Shown piece after piece: positions 7,338-16,438 of a stretch of 64,000 bases of DNA (its first letter is position 1; every line of letters starts with the position of its first letter). The stretch is from the NCBI GenBank assembly GCA_964540695.1, contig CAZINS010000003.1, positions 10,734-74,733 on the forward strand, read 5' to 3'. The notes under the pieces were generated by a model. The model saw nothing but the letters and a program-made list of their open reading frames with translations, had not been told where the DNA came from and did no database searches. Source of the DNA: DYGA01 sp964540695 (GTDB lineage Bacteria; Patescibacteriota; Patescibacteriia; S139-126). The position numbers were made by a program, and so were the translations under genes.

Positions 7338-7706
7338 TTAGTTTAACAATTTTTTAACTTTTTCTACTAAATCGGTTAAATGGATATCAATTTTTAACCA
7401 ATAATCAATTGCCCCCAACTCTTTAGCTCTTCTAATCCACTTTTCTTCATCAACATTGGATAAAATAACTATTTTTTGCGAGCTTAATTTACCTTGACGA
7501 TTTAAACTTTCCAAGACGTCAAAACCATCTTTATTGGGCATTTGCATATCAAGTAGTATTAAATCAAAACTATCTTTAGCTATTTTTTGCAGAGCTTCAT
7601 TACCGTCTTGAGCAGGAACCACTACGAAACCTGCTACTGTCAACATATCGGTCAACATTTTTAGAATATCAAATTCATCCTCAGCAATTAGTATTTTTTT
7701 AGACAT
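7338..7706 (-). CDS. Single-domain response regulator (CheY-like receiver)
   Basis: A 122-residue receiver domain with no output domain. The acidic pair E9/D10, phospho-acceptor D53 (LILLDMQMPNKDG), S83 and K105 are all present. Such stand-alone receivers act by protein contacts or in phosphorelays. It lies 17 bp downstream of the histidine kinase gene, its evident partner, and forms the last gene of the surface protein/kinase/regulator operon. The target is unknown; no DNA-binding partner is nearby. Confidence 0.93.
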   Translation of the reverse strand: MSKKILIAEDEFDILKMLTDMLTVAGFVVVPAQDGNEALQKIAKDSFDLILLDMQMPNKDGFDVLESLNRQGKLSSQKIVILSNVDEEKWIRRAKELGAIDYWLKIDIHLTDLVEKVKKLLN

Positions 7707-7723
7707 ATAATATTAATTTAATA

Positions 7724-9088
7724 TTAAGATTTTTTTATTAAAGGAAAATTAATACTAACCTGTGTGCCAATCCCCTCAATACTATCAATATATATCTGTC
7801 CGGACATCATAGCAACTAGTTCTTTAGAAATCCACAAGCCAAGGCCGGTACCAACTATATTTTTTGTTTTATCATTTTTTATACGATAAAACTTTTGAAA
7901 TAATCTTTCACGCTCCAAAGCTGACATACCAATACCTGTGTCAATTGTTCTAATTTCCAACCAATCTTTTTTAACAGAAAACTTAACTTTAACCGAACCA
8001 GTCATAGTATATTTTACAGCATTACCTATAATATTTACAAAAACTTGTTTAAGTTTAGCAGCATCTGCTTTGATTAAATAATTACCCAAGCACTCGTAAG
8101 ATAAAACAATATTTTTTTTATCTGCTTCAACTTTCAATTCAGCTAAAACTTCTTGCACTATCGGTAAAGGATCAATATTCTGAGATTCGATTTTTAATCT
8201 ACCCTGTTCAATTCGTGATACATTTAATAAATCATCTACCAGAGCTGCCAATCTATCAGTCGCACTAGCAATAGTATGTAAATAATCACGTAACTGCTTA
8301 GTTAAAATATTTTGTCCATCAACCAATAACATGGAGGTGTAACCTTTAATCACCGTTAAGGGTGTACGTAATTCATGAGAGGCAATGGAAATAAAATCAT
8401 CTTTCATTTTATCTATCTCTTTTATTCTACGATATAAAGCAGCGTATTCAAATAAACGAGTATTAGCTGATAACAATAAAATTAAAATTAGTACCGTGAT
8501 GGTTAAAAAAATATAACTTCTGGTAAAGGTAGTGGCAATCAACTGATCCATAACATCTAGTGAGACAACCATCGCTAATAAATACTGTTTAGTGTTGCTT
8601 TTATCAACCAGTGGCATAACTACTAACCAATACCTTTTATTAGAAGAAAATATATTTTCGGCTGAAGGGAAAATACTTTCTAAATTTTCTGCTCCTACTA
8701 AGCTAGCAACAGCGTCGTTTCGTTGCCAAGAAAAAAAATAATGGGGGGATAAAATTTGCCTATTTATTTGCCCGGCAATTGAACTAGCAACAATCCTAAA
8801 AGATTCATTTTCATAAGCGCTAACTTGAATGGCAGTGATATCTTTTTGTTTAAATAGAGTTAAATCTATGGCCGTCTGTATTTCTTCATTTGACCAATTA
8901 GAATCAAGCAGAGCAACATTAAATAAACGACCAAAAGCTAAAGCTTGTCTTTGCAATTGTACATCGATATTGGTTTTAAAATTACGATTTAAATTTAATG
9001 TATTCAAAATAATAACTACTGGAATTAATATAACTAATATTAAACCATAAACAAGTTGCCAATTTTTATTTAAAAAAAAATTTTTCAT
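7724..9088 (-). CDS. Membrane sensor histidine kinase
   Basis: 454 residues: a first membrane helix (about 12-30), an extracytoplasmic sensor region (about 35-188), a second helix (about 191-209), HisKA dimerisation domain with H238 in ASHELRTPL, and an HATPase domain with NIIGNAVKYT, DTGIGM and GTGLGLWISKEL boxes. All boxes are intact. Its ATG overlaps the stop of the upstream surface-protein gene (ATGA), indicating translational coupling, and the response regulator follows. The kinase therefore probably senses something connected with that surface protein. The sensor region is not a recognised PAS or CACHE by eye. Confidence 0.93.
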   Translation of the reverse strand: MKNFFLNKNWQLVYGLILVILIPVVIILNTLNLNRNFKTNIDVQLQRQALAFGRLFNVALLDSNWSNEEIQTAIDLTLFKQKDITAIQVSAYENESFRIVASSIAGQINRQILSPHYFFSWQRNDAVASLVGAENLESIFPSAENIFSSNKRYWLVVMPLVDKSNTKQYLLAMVVSLDVMDQLIATTFTRSYIFLTITVLILILLLSANTRLFEYAALYRRIKEIDKMKDDFISIASHELRTPLTVIKGYTSMLLVDGQNILTKQLRDYLHTIASATDRLAALVDDLLNVSRIEQGRLKIESQNIDPLPIVQEVLAELKVEADKKNIVLSYECLGNYLIKADAAKLKQVFVNIIGNAVKYTMTGSVKVKFSVKKDWLEIRTIDTGIGMSALERERLFQKFYRIKNDKTKNIVGTGLGLWISKELVAMMSGQIYIDSIEGIGTQVSINFPLIKKS

Positions 9089-11781
9089 GTTACTAAACTT
9101 TCTGATTTACCCTGTCTCCTCCTAACTAAAAAAAATATAATTATAGCAAAAATAATTAAAATTATTGCGCCCTCAATATAATATTTTTCCAATAAAGTAA
9201 TGTCCTTCACTTGTGTAAAATCAATAAACTCATTAGCGGAAACGGCTTTGGCTTCATTGATAAAAAATATTTGAGCGAGAGATTTCTTCTGAATTTTACC
9301 CGTTTCATCATTAATTACCAAATAAACTTCATGTTCACCATTTACTAAATTATCCGCTAAAGCATACTGCCAACGTCCATATTCATCTACTTGGACAGTA
9401 GCTAACAACGGTATGTCTGAATAAATATACAAACTTAAGACTGAAAAAGCAGGCCCTGAACCTCGTAACAATAAATTTGCTTCTTCACTCTCTTCTGGAG
9501 TGACATTGGTTATCATTTCAATTTGCAAATCATTACTTACTTGACCAGCAATTTTTGGATGTTCAAATATTGCTCCCTCAAATAAAGCTTTTTCTACGGC
9601 AGCTAAACTTTTTTGCCATTTTTCATTTGGTAACAATGGATTATAACCATTTTTTATTTCTAAAAAATCACTATAGCCATCATTATCAGTGTCAGTTAAA
9701 TTAACATTCGTACCCAATCTTTTTTCTATATCATCAGACACTCCATCCTGATCAGTATCTTTTATCAGTAAAGCTGGCAATGGTTTTACCAAATAATTAT
9801 CTGCAACCACTACTTCTTCTTGAGCTGATAATAACTGGTAATTTGTTTTCTCTTTTATGTTTATCGGTAAGCGAGGTAATAAGTTTTGTAATTCTGGTTG
9901 CTGTAGATTTTCATTAGAAATAAAACCATTGGCAAATTTTATCTTCGCTTGTTCTAAAATACGTAAGGATATTTCTCTGGCCGCTAATTCGTTGACGTAC
10001 AAATTTAAACGATTTTTACAATCATCACCTTCAAGACAATATGCTTTATTTTGATATTTATTAATTAAATTTCGGGAGCAACTAGCGGTATCATTACTGC
10101 CTGCAAGTTGGCAGGCAGTGGAAAGAATTTGACCACTCAAAAATTCTTTACATTTTTCTTTAGTAATTATACCGGCTTGTTTACATTCGCTTGGCAATTT
10201 TAAATAATCTAAAAATTTTTGACATTCTTCGTTGATATATATAGATTGTTGAATACAAAAAGGATTAAGATTTGAATTGGTTGTAATTACGTTATTTTTT
10301 TGTTCTACATAATCGGCACATAACGGCTCTTTTCTAAACTCTGCCAAATCACACCAACGGGAAGCTCTTGGCTCTGTTAAATAACGTTCACACAAATCAT
10401 AGTTTGTCACTCCATCACGTAAACACTGTTCTTTTTTTTCTAAACAATCATCTCTATTTAATACTTTTTCAATACAACTACCAGTTATATTTTGTTCATT
10501 TCTAAAATAAGCTGCACAGGAGATATTTTTCACATCCTGATTTAAACAATCAGCATATAAATCATCAACACTAGTGCTAGTAACTGAAGCTGAATTATTA
10601 AATTGATTGGTAACTGAATTATCTTTTATGGTTGATGAAACTGATAGGTTTTCTATTGAAAAAGTGGGGTTTGGCGGGTTAACAATTAATGGCTCGTCTA
10701 CAAAATAGTTTGATGAGGTTGGTTGATTTTTTTCTATATCAATATTTTTATCAGTGGTGGTACTACTAATAAAAAATATTTTTACTATATCGCTGTAATA
10801 TTCTTTTCCCTCAGTTCTTGCTACAGCCAATAATTCATTTTCACCACTGGGATAATTACTAGTTAAAATATATTCTTGCCAAAGGTTATTGTCGTATTTA
10901 CGAGCAGAGATTAAATTGCCATTTAAACGGAAAAATACTTCTCTTACTGGTTCTGAAACTTTAGCTTGTAATAAAATCTTCCCATTTAATTTTTCATTAT
11001 CTATAGGAGTAATGATGCTTAATCTTACAGGTAGAGTTGAAGTGGTAGTAAATCTATCGGTGGAATTGGCTAAATAAAAAAATACCGATTGCTTTGTAAC
11101 AACGTTGTTAGCACTGATAAATTGTACAACTAATTGGTAACGACCATCACTACCTAATTCGTCTGAATTTATTTCTATTTGATGAGTAGTTGTTGAATTT
11201 AAATTGTGACTAATATACTGTTTTACTAAAACTCCAAAATTATTATAAATAGAGAACGTTATCTCCTCAACTACTGTATTAGATTGAGCTGTAAAAAGTA
11301 AACGTCCATTTAAAACTTGCTCTGGTTCTGGTTGAATAATTTTTAAACTTACTAAGGGTAAGGAATCTTGAGCAACGTTAAAATTTCTAGTCTGACCAGC
11401 CAGTTCTGTGCCATCATTAAAACCAACTATTGTTTCTAAACGATAAATACCGTTTCCCAGTTTACCTATGTCTAAATCATAATACCAAATATTGGTTGCA
11501 TCATTTTCTTGTCTAGCAAAAGCATATTTATTGGTTGAACTGGAAACATCTAAACGTATAAAATTTAATTTAACAAATTCAACACTATTGGTTGTTTCAA
11601 ACTTTAAAGTGTAGTTTTGGTTTAATACTTGACCTTGGGCTAAATTTAAAATTTCTATTAGATTATTAATATTTTGTGCCCGTAAATAACCACCGATTGT
11701 AAAAATTGTTATAAAGACAAAAATAAAAACAAGATAAGAGAAGGTTGAAAATTTAATTTTTTTATGACCTACTCGCACCAT
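9085..11781 (-). CDS. Large anchored surface protein: Ig-like repeats, Cys-rich region, TSP3 calcium motifs
   Basis: 898 residues with an N-terminal signal/anchor helix (about 13-33), three or four Ig-like beta modules (about 40-340), a cysteine-rich region with about 20 Cys (about 410-605), two thrombospondin type-3-like calcium loops (DTDQDGVSDD and DTDNDGYSDF, about 690-720), another beta domain, and a C-terminal membrane helix ending in RRRQGKSESLVT. This is a surface adhesin or sensor layout. It overlaps the histidine kinase start by 4 bp, so the two are made together. The paired cysteines imply oxidation outside the membrane. No homolog is named. Confidence 0.8.
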   Translation of the reverse strand: MVRVGHKKIKFSTFSYLVFIFVFITIFTIGGYLRAQNINNLIEILNLAQGQVLNQNYTLKFETTNSVEFVKLNFIRLDVSSSTNKYAFARQENDATNIWYYDLDIGKLGNGIYRLETIVGFNDGTELAGQTRNFNVAQDSLPLVSLKIIQPEPEQVLNGRLLFTAQSNTVVEEITFSIYNNFGVLVKQYISHNLNSTTTHQIEINSDELGSDGRYQLVVQFISANNVVTKQSVFFYLANSTDRFTTTSTLPVRLSIITPIDNEKLNGKILLQAKVSEPVREVFFRLNGNLISARKYDNNLWQEYILTSNYPSGENELLAVARTEGKEYYSDIVKIFFISSTTTDKNIDIEKNQPTSSNYFVDEPLIVNPPNPTFSIENLSVSSTIKDNSVTNQFNNSASVTSTSVDDLYADCLNQDVKNISCAAYFRNEQNITGSCIEKVLNRDDCLEKKEQCLRDGVTNYDLCERYLTEPRASRWCDLAEFRKEPLCADYVEQKNNVITTNSNLNPFCIQQSIYINEECQKFLDYLKLPSECKQAGIITKEKCKEFLSGQILSTACQLAGSNDTASCSRNLINKYQNKAYCLEGDDCKNRLNLYVNELAAREISLRILEQAKIKFANGFISNENLQQPELQNLLPRLPINIKEKTNYQLLSAQEEVVVADNYLVKPLPALLIKDTDQDGVSDDIEKRLGTNVNLTDTDNDGYSDFLEIKNGYNPLLPNEKWQKSLAAVEKALFEGAIFEHPKIAGQVSNDLQIEMITNVTPEESEEANLLLRGSGPAFSVLSLYIYSDIPLLATVQVDEYGRWQYALADNLVNGEHEVYLVINDETGKIQKKSLAQIFFINEAKAVSANEFIDFTQVKDITLLEKYYIEGAIILIIFAIIIFFLVRRRQGKSESLVT

Positions 11782-11858
11782 AATTTATTTTAAGATTAAA
11801 TTTATTATACCATAAAATAACAAAAAATATAAATAAAACATTAAATATTTTTCACCTC

Positions 11859-11908
11859 TTGACAAGCAAAACAAAATTTAATAACATTTAGATATACATC
11901 TAAATGTT
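11859..11908 (+). promoter_or_regulatory. Promoter and palindromic operator of the SdpRI-like operon
   Basis: TTGACA (11859-11864), 17 bp, TAACAT (11882-11887). A perfect palindrome AACATTTAGAT-ATAC-ATCTAAATGTT (11883-11908) covers the -10 and start site, as expected for autorepression by the ArsR-type regulator. Confidence 0.7.
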
Positions 11909-11912
11909 ATTT

Positions 11913-12176
11913 ATGACCTTTACTACTACCTTAAACGCACTAGCTGATGAAAATCGTCAAAAAATCATTGAGTTATTAAAAAAAAGAGATTTGTCAGTAA
12001 ATCAGATACTAGCGCATTTTGATATTGCCGGCGCTTCTTTGTCACATCACTTAACAATACTAAAAAATACTGGATTAATTTCCAGTCGAAGACAAGGAAA
12101 ATATATTGTTTATTCTTTAAATCTTTCAGTCGTTGAAGAACTTATAAGTAAACTATCAAAATTATATAAGAATTAA
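11913..12176 (+). CDS. ArsR-family winged-helix repressor (SdpR-like)
   Basis: An 87-residue ArsR winged helix: LADENRQKIIELL is the N-terminal helix pair, GASLSHHLTILKNTGLI the recognition helix, and RRQGKYIVYSL the wing. No metal-binding Cys are present, so it is not an arsenic/metal sensor. An ATG at 11904 is possible but lies inside the operator palindrome; ATG 11913 (MTFTTTLNALADENR) fits the family. The gene sits 8 bp before an SdpI-like gene, as in Bacillus sdpRI, where SdpR autorepresses and SdpI gives immunity. The palindromic operator supports autoregulation. Confidence 0.88.
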   Translation: MTFTTTLNALADENRQKIIELLKKRDLSVNQILAHFDIAGASLSHHLTILKNTGLISSRRQGKYIVYSLNLSVVEELISKLSKLYKN

Positions 12177-12184
12177 AAAAATAT

Positions 12185-12841
12185 ATGTTATTACCTTACA
12201 AAATAGATTGGCGAAAAGAGTGGTTAGGAATTTTTATATTAATAATAACCCTAGCTACTAGTTTTTATTTTTACCAAAACTTTCCTGACACAGTGCCAAC
12301 TCACTGGAATATTTACGGACAACCAGATAATTGGTCTGGAAAAGAGTTTGCCGCTTTTTTCTTTCCTGGTTTAATCATTATTCTTTACTTAATGATGATT
12401 GGGTTACCTTTTTTTGATCCAATGAAACAAAGATACCAAGAATTTTCTAAAACATATCAAATTATCAGGATTTCATTTATTTTATTTTTAAGTGCAATAT
12501 ATTTTTTAGCTTCACTAAATGCTTTGGGTTATAAAATACCAATTGACAAAGTAACACCCCTTGGCATTGGTTTACTTTTTATTATTTTAGGAAATTTTTT
12601 ACCAAAGGTTAAAAAAAATTGGTTTGTGGGTATACGTACACCTTGGACTCTATCCAATGAAGATATTTGGAATAAAACTCATCGACTGGGGGGAAAAATA
12701 TTTATGTTTTGTGGTTTATTAATGATTATGGGAATATTTTTTGATCCCAAAATTTATGTATTTTTATTTGGAATAATAATTTTTTTAACTTTATTTTTTT
12801 CCTTTGGTTATTCATGGTGGTTGTGGCACAAAAATAAATAA
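12185..12841 (+). CDS. SdpI-family integral membrane protein
   Basis: A 218-residue membrane protein with about six helices. The N-terminal part carries the DUF1648 signature FPDTVPTHWNIYGQPD, and the C-terminal SdpI region has NKTHRLGGKIF. In Bacillus SdpI gives immunity to the SdpC toxin and sequesters SdpR; outside Bacillus the role is largely untested. No sdpC-like toxin is adjacent. It shares the operator-controlled promoter with the upstream ArsR regulator and ends at a terminator. Confidence 0.88.
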   Translation: MLLPYKIDWRKEWLGIFILIITLATSFYFYQNFPDTVPTHWNIYGQPDNWSGKEFAAFFFPGLIIILYLMMIGLPFFDPMKQRYQEFSKTYQIIRISFILFLSAIYFLASLNALGYKIPIDKVTPLGIGLLFIILGNFLPKVKKNWFVGIRTPWTLSNEDIWNKTHRLGGKIFMFCGLLMIMGIFFDPKIYVFLFGIIIFLTLFFSFGYSWWLWHKNK

Positions 12842-12863
12842 GCCCATAAATTATGGGCTTTTT
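12839..12863. terminator. Bidirectional intrinsic terminator
   Basis: A stem AGCCCATAA / TTATGGGCT plus T-run, between the convergent SdpI-like and zinc-ribbon genes; it overlaps both 3' ends. Confidence 0.8.
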
Positions 12864-13069
12864 ATAGTAGCTTTGGGTAATTCAACAATTCCGCCGCATT
12901 TGGGGCAGAGCACTGTATGGCCATCACCATTTTTATCAATTTCAAAACACAACTGACAAAAATTAACTGAACACTCAGGGCATTCAAAAATACTAAAATC
13001 TTTGTAAAAATTTTCGGGTTTTGCCCCACAAATAGAGCAACTAACCCCTTCAGCTATCTTTAAAAACAT
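12851..13069 (-). CDS. Small zinc-finger protein with four CxxC pairs
   Basis: 72 residues with CSIC, CPEC, CQLC and CPKC pairs plus His, enough ligands for two zinc ions in a RING-like or B-box-like cross-brace or a double ribbon. No further domain is present. Short proteins of this kind act as protein- or nucleic-acid-binding modules, but nothing specific can be assigned. AGGAG precedes ATG 13069. Confidence 0.75.
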   Translation of the reverse strand: MFLKIAEGVSCSICGAKPENFYKDFSIFECPECSVNFCQLCFEIDKNGDGHTVLCPKCGGIVELPKATIKSP

Positions 13070-13151
13070 CTCTTTTCTCCTTATAAATGATTTGTTAATT
13101 TGCTATTAATTTAGTACAACTTAATCCATTATTTGTATTTTGTCAACTACA

Positions 13152-13181
13152 AAAAATCCCCTCGAGAGTGAGAGGATTTTA
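13152..13181 (-). terminator. Intrinsic terminator
   Basis: A hairpin AAAATCC(C)CTC / GAG-AGGATTTT with a bulge, about 60 bp after the stop of the minus-strand gene 13244-13858. Confidence 0.6.
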
Positions 13182-13243
13182 TTTTCTTATATCTATTAGC
13201 TGCTCGAACAACGTCAAAATAAAATTAAAAATATTTTGCCACA

Positions 13244-13858
13244 TTATTTTTTTTCTTTAATTTTCTTAACTTCTTCTATTTGACCACCAAATTGGTTAAT
13301 AACTATTAAATTTACTGTTAACACTAAACAAATATTTAAATGCCAAGGAAAATCAAGAATAAAATCACCTAAAATAATAAGCACGACTGTGGCTAGTGCT
13401 ACAACTACAAAATCACCTAATAAAGGTTCGGTAGTTTCTACTTTAGCTTCTAAATTAAAACTTTTTATATAGTTATCAAAATTTAAAATAAATAACATTA
13501 AAGCACCTTCAATTATCACCCAAAAAGGAAAAAATAAATATGCATACTGCCATAATGAAGCCAAAGGATCTGTGGCAATATTAATATAATATGTAATAAA
13601 AGAAAAAAGACCAGCCGTAAGCATGGCAATACCAGATATTAACACGATAAAACCTTTGTAAGCTCTAGAAAAATCTTCTTTAATAAAAACTTTTATTAAC
13701 CAAACTATTAACAGTAATAATAAGAAATTAAAAATAATAGCTATCTGTATTGTTGAGAGCTCTGCTTGAGCAACTGCATAACCAATCAACAAAAAAATTA
13801 CTAAAATAAATTCTTGTCTTAACTTTGGAATCAGCTTGTCAAAAAAATTACCCATCAT
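13244..13858 (-). CDS. Multi-pass membrane protein of unknown function
   Basis: 204 residues with six predicted membrane helices (about 16-34, 38-58, 68-92, 104-125, 146-166, 170-187) and a charged C-terminal tail (EEVKKIKEKK). No transporter signature is seen. It lies 7 bp after the phage-holin-like gene and is probably cotranscribed. Function unknown. Confidence 0.75.
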   Translation of the reverse strand: MMGNFFDKLIPKLRQEFILVIFLLIGYAVAQAELSTIQIAIIFNFLLLLLIVWLIKVFIKEDFSRAYKGFIVLISGIAMLTAGLFSFITYYINIATDPLASLWQYAYLFFPFWVIIEGALMLFILNFDNYIKSFNLEAKVETTEPLLGDFVVVALATVVLIILGDFILDFPWHLNICLVLTVNLIVINQFGGQIEEVKKIKEKK

Positions 13859-13865
13859 AATTTAA

Positions 13866-14207
13866 TTATTTACTAAAAATAAACTTATTTGATAGCCAAG
13901 AACCTATACTCAAAATCAATGACCCCCAAAATGCTGGCCAAAAACCGGTAATAGCAAAACCTTCTAAAAAGGAAGCAACAAACCAAAATAAAAATGCATT
14001 TATTACCAGGGTGAACAAACCAAGCGTAAGTAAATTGATCGGTAAAGTAACTAAAATAATAATTGGCCTAATTAAAGCATTTACCAAGCCTAAAATAGCT
14101 GCCGCCAAAAAAGCCACATATAAATTCGCCACTTCTATACCTTGTAATAAATAAGCAATCAACAACAATAACAAGGCATTAATTAACCAGCGTACAATGA
14201 ATTTCAT
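13866..14207 (-). CDS. Four-helix membrane protein, phage-holin-4 superfamily (PF04020 type)
   Basis: A 113-residue protein with four tight membrane helices. The central LVNALIRPIIILVTLPINLLTLG is diagnostic of the Mycobacterium-type phage holin superfamily IV proteins (YvlD-like), common in bacterial chromosomes and not evidence for a prophage. In Bacillus YvlD relates to envelope stress; the role here is unknown. It is followed at 7 bp by another membrane protein gene. Confidence 0.88.
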   Translation of the reverse strand: MKFIVRWLINALLLLLIAYLLQGIEVANLYVAFLAAAILGLVNALIRPIIILVTLPINLLTLGLFTLVINAFLFWFVASFLEGFAITGFWPAFWGSLILSIGSWLSNKFIFSK

Positions 14208-14249
14208 AAATTCATTATAACAAAATAATTCAATACTTAAAAGTTAAAA

Positions 14250-14477
14250 CTAAGGAAAAATTTGTTCACCGTTTTCTCCATATACAAAAATAGCTTTGGT
14301 GGGGCAACTTTCGGCTGAAGCAATTAAGGTCTCATCAGATAATACTTCCCAACCATTTTTAACAATGGCAATATTTTCCTCATCTAACTCGTAAGCTTCT
14401 GGGGCTACACCAACACAAGAAGCAGCGCCAATACATAATTCGCGATCGACTTCAATTTTTTTAACTTTTTCGGCCAT
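14250..14477 (-). CDS. Ferredoxin, probably [3Fe-4S] type
   Basis: A 75-residue single-cluster ferredoxin. The cluster motif is CIGAASC (C15, C21) plus CP near residue 59. The usual middle Cys of CxxCxxC is Ala, leaving three ligands, which fits a [3Fe-4S] cluster as in P450-type ferredoxins. Asp/Glu-rich surface typical of electron carriers. A plausible donor to the desaturase in this window, but no linkage is shown. Ends FVYGENGEQIFP. Confidence 0.88.
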   Translation of the reverse strand: MAEKVKKIEVDRELCIGAASCVGVAPEAYELDEENIAIVKNGWEVLSDETLIASAESCPTKAIFVYGENGEQIFP

Positions 14478-14537
14478 AAAAAATATATTAATTTTCTTTA
14501 TAATTTTATTATAACAAAATTTAAAAAATAATCTACT

Positions 14538-15566
14538 TTACTTCACCACTAAATTTACTGGTTTTCCTTTAGTAAAGGATTTGATATTCTCCATGGTAGT
14601 ATCCAAAATTCTTCGCAATGCCTCATCAGAATTAAATGCATTATGCGGTGTTACGATTACATTATCAAATTTTAACAAGATATGATCATGTAATAAAGTA
14701 TTTAATTTCTCCCGAGAAGTGCGACGATCCAGTAGTTGAATTTCTTCCTTGATCAACCCCTCTTCTTCTAAAACATCTAGTCCCACTCCAGCCAATTGAC
14801 CAGAAACCAAAGCTTTTATTAAAGCTTTGGTTTCTACTAAACCACCACGAGAAGTATTTAAGAGATAGCTACCCTTTTTAAACAATTTAATATTTTTTTG
14901 ATTTATTAAATGATGTGTCTGTTTATTGTAAGGAACATGCAAACTTATTATATCTGCTTGTCTTAATAATTGTTGTAAACTTACATACTTAGCTTGATAA
15001 TTCTTAATTAAAGACTTATTTTTATAAACATCATAAAGCAAAATTTTCATTTGAAAACCATGAGCTAATCTCACTACATTAGCACCAATACTACCAGTAC
15101 CAACTATGCCAATAATTTTATCTTTCAAATCAAAGCCACGTAAATTTTCCAAAGAAAAATTTGATTGTTTAGTACGATTAATTGAAGGGTAAATTTTTCT
15201 TGATAAAGTAAGCAATAGTGCAAAAGTATGTTCTGCTACAGTATTTGTACCATAAAGTGGGACATTACTAACCTTAATGTTGTATTTTTTGGCAGCCGCT
15301 AAATCAATATGATCATAACCAGTTGAACGAGTAGATAAAAATTTTAAATTAGGCAATAAAGAAAAATGCTTTTCTGAAAAAGTTGAATTAATAAATCCGC
15401 TAACTATAGAGAAATCTTTTATTTTTTTTATTTCAGATATATTTGATAATAAAGGGAAAAAACTAATTTTCCCAATATTTTTATCATGTAAATTTTTCTG
15501 TATATATTCTTTTTCCCATGTTTCACACCCTAAAAAGGCAATTTGATATTTTTGCATTTTTTTCAT
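14538..15566 (-). CDS. D-isomer-specific 2-hydroxyacid dehydrogenase (D-lactate dehydrogenase-like)
   Basis: A 342-residue NAD-dependent dehydrogenase. The Rossmann GTGSIGANVVRLA is at about 156, the catalytic Arg sits in NTSRGGLVET, Glu in LDVLEEEG and His in TPHNAFNS. The substrate region STRSTGYDHIDL matches D-lactate dehydrogenases, so pyruvate/D-lactate interconversion (NAD+ regeneration in fermentation) is likely. D-lactate could also be an envelope precursor. It is the last gene of a three-gene operon with two membrane proteins (gap 4 bp). Confidence 0.9.
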   Translation of the reverse strand: MKKMQKYQIAFLGCETWEKEYIQKNLHDKNIGKISFFPLLSNISEIKKIKDFSIVSGFINSTFSEKHFSLLPNLKFLSTRSTGYDHIDLAAAKKYNIKVSNVPLYGTNTVAEHTFALLLTLSRKIYPSINRTKQSNFSLENLRGFDLKDKIIGIVGTGSIGANVVRLAHGFQMKILLYDVYKNKSLIKNYQAKYVSLQQLLRQADIISLHVPYNKQTHHLINQKNIKLFKKGSYLLNTSRGGLVETKALIKALVSGQLAGVGLDVLEEEGLIKEEIQLLDRRTSREKLNTLLHDHILLKFDNVIVTPHNAFNSDEALRRILDTTMENIKSFTKGKPVNLVVK

Positions 15567-15570
15567 AAGC

Positions 15571-16437
15571 TCAATCGACTTTCTTAGTTGTCGTTGCTGT
15601 GCTAGTAGTGCTAGTGGAATTATAAGTACTAGTGGTACTAGCGTAAGTACTGTCTGTTAAATTATCAAATAATGATTGATTTACTAATATGGTCATGTTT
15701 CTAATTTGTTTAAAATATTCATTCAAATTTCTAACTGCAATATTTATTTCATTGGCAAAATTTTCATTTTCCTTCAAAGCAACTAAAGCATCTAATACTT
15801 TTATTTCTCTATTTACTCTTTCCAAATAATCTTCTATTGATATTAAATAATCAACGGTTTGATTGTAATTAGGATTAGCTTGAGCTAAGGTACTTAAATA
15901 TTCATATTGTTTTGATAAAAAATCAGACAATACTCTAGCTGAGTCTAAAAAATCGGAAAAACTTTTCTCAAACTGGGTATTATTTACAGTTGAAGTGCTA
16001 CTTGTGGCAGACAAAGCAATTAATAAACTATCAGTCTTTTGCTCAAACTCAGCCACTCTTTCAGTTAGTAAATTAATATCAAAAGTAACTTGAGTGTCAT
16101 TAGTATTATCTTGTGGTGAAACCGTTTCCGTAGCAAAATTTGATACTATCCCTGGTGGAGTTTCGTTTGACTTGGTGGTTTTAATGCTACTTGGCATTTG
16201 ATTGTCCTGCCAAATAAAATAAATTACACCGGCAAATAATAAAAATAAAATAATAAACAAAATCCACCACCAAATATTATTTTTTGATTTTGGTTTACCA
16301 ACTTTAAGTTGCTCTGATGTTTGACGGTTAACTTTATTATTTTCTATTGGCGATTTGACTGGTGTTTTCACCACCGGTTGAGTTGGGACTGCTTTATTAG
16401 TAGGTATCTTTTTTTTAACTCTAATATCTAAACTCAT
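15571..16437 (-). CDS. Single-pass membrane protein with Ser/Thr-rich tail
   Basis: 288 residues. A basic, proline-rich cytoplasmic N-terminus (1-50) precedes one membrane helix (WWWILFIILFLLFAGVIYF, about 55-74), then an extracellular helical domain (about 110-260) and a low-complexity Ser/Thr tail. No family is recognised. It is embedded between the bactofilin-like gene (gap 1 bp) and the D-lactate dehydrogenase-like gene, so it probably belongs to an envelope module. Confidence 0.7.
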   Translation of the reverse strand: MSLDIRVKKKIPTNKAVPTQPVVKTPVKSPIENNKVNRQTSEQLKVGKPKSKNNIWWWILFIILFLLFAGVIYFIWQDNQMPSSIKTTKSNETPPGIVSNFATETVSPQDNTNDTQVTFDINLLTERVAEFEQKTDSLLIALSATSSTSTVNNTQFEKSFSDFLDSARVLSDFLSKQYEYLSTLAQANPNYNQTVDYLISIEDYLERVNREIKVLDALVALKENENFANEINIAVRNLNEYFKQIRNMTILVNQSLFDNLTDSTYASTTSTYNSTSTTSTATTTKKVD

Positions 16438-16438
16438 A

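Noticed and set aside
13866..14207. Phage holin as a sign of prophage
   Set aside because: The PF04020 family is common on bacterial chromosomes and no phage genes surround it.
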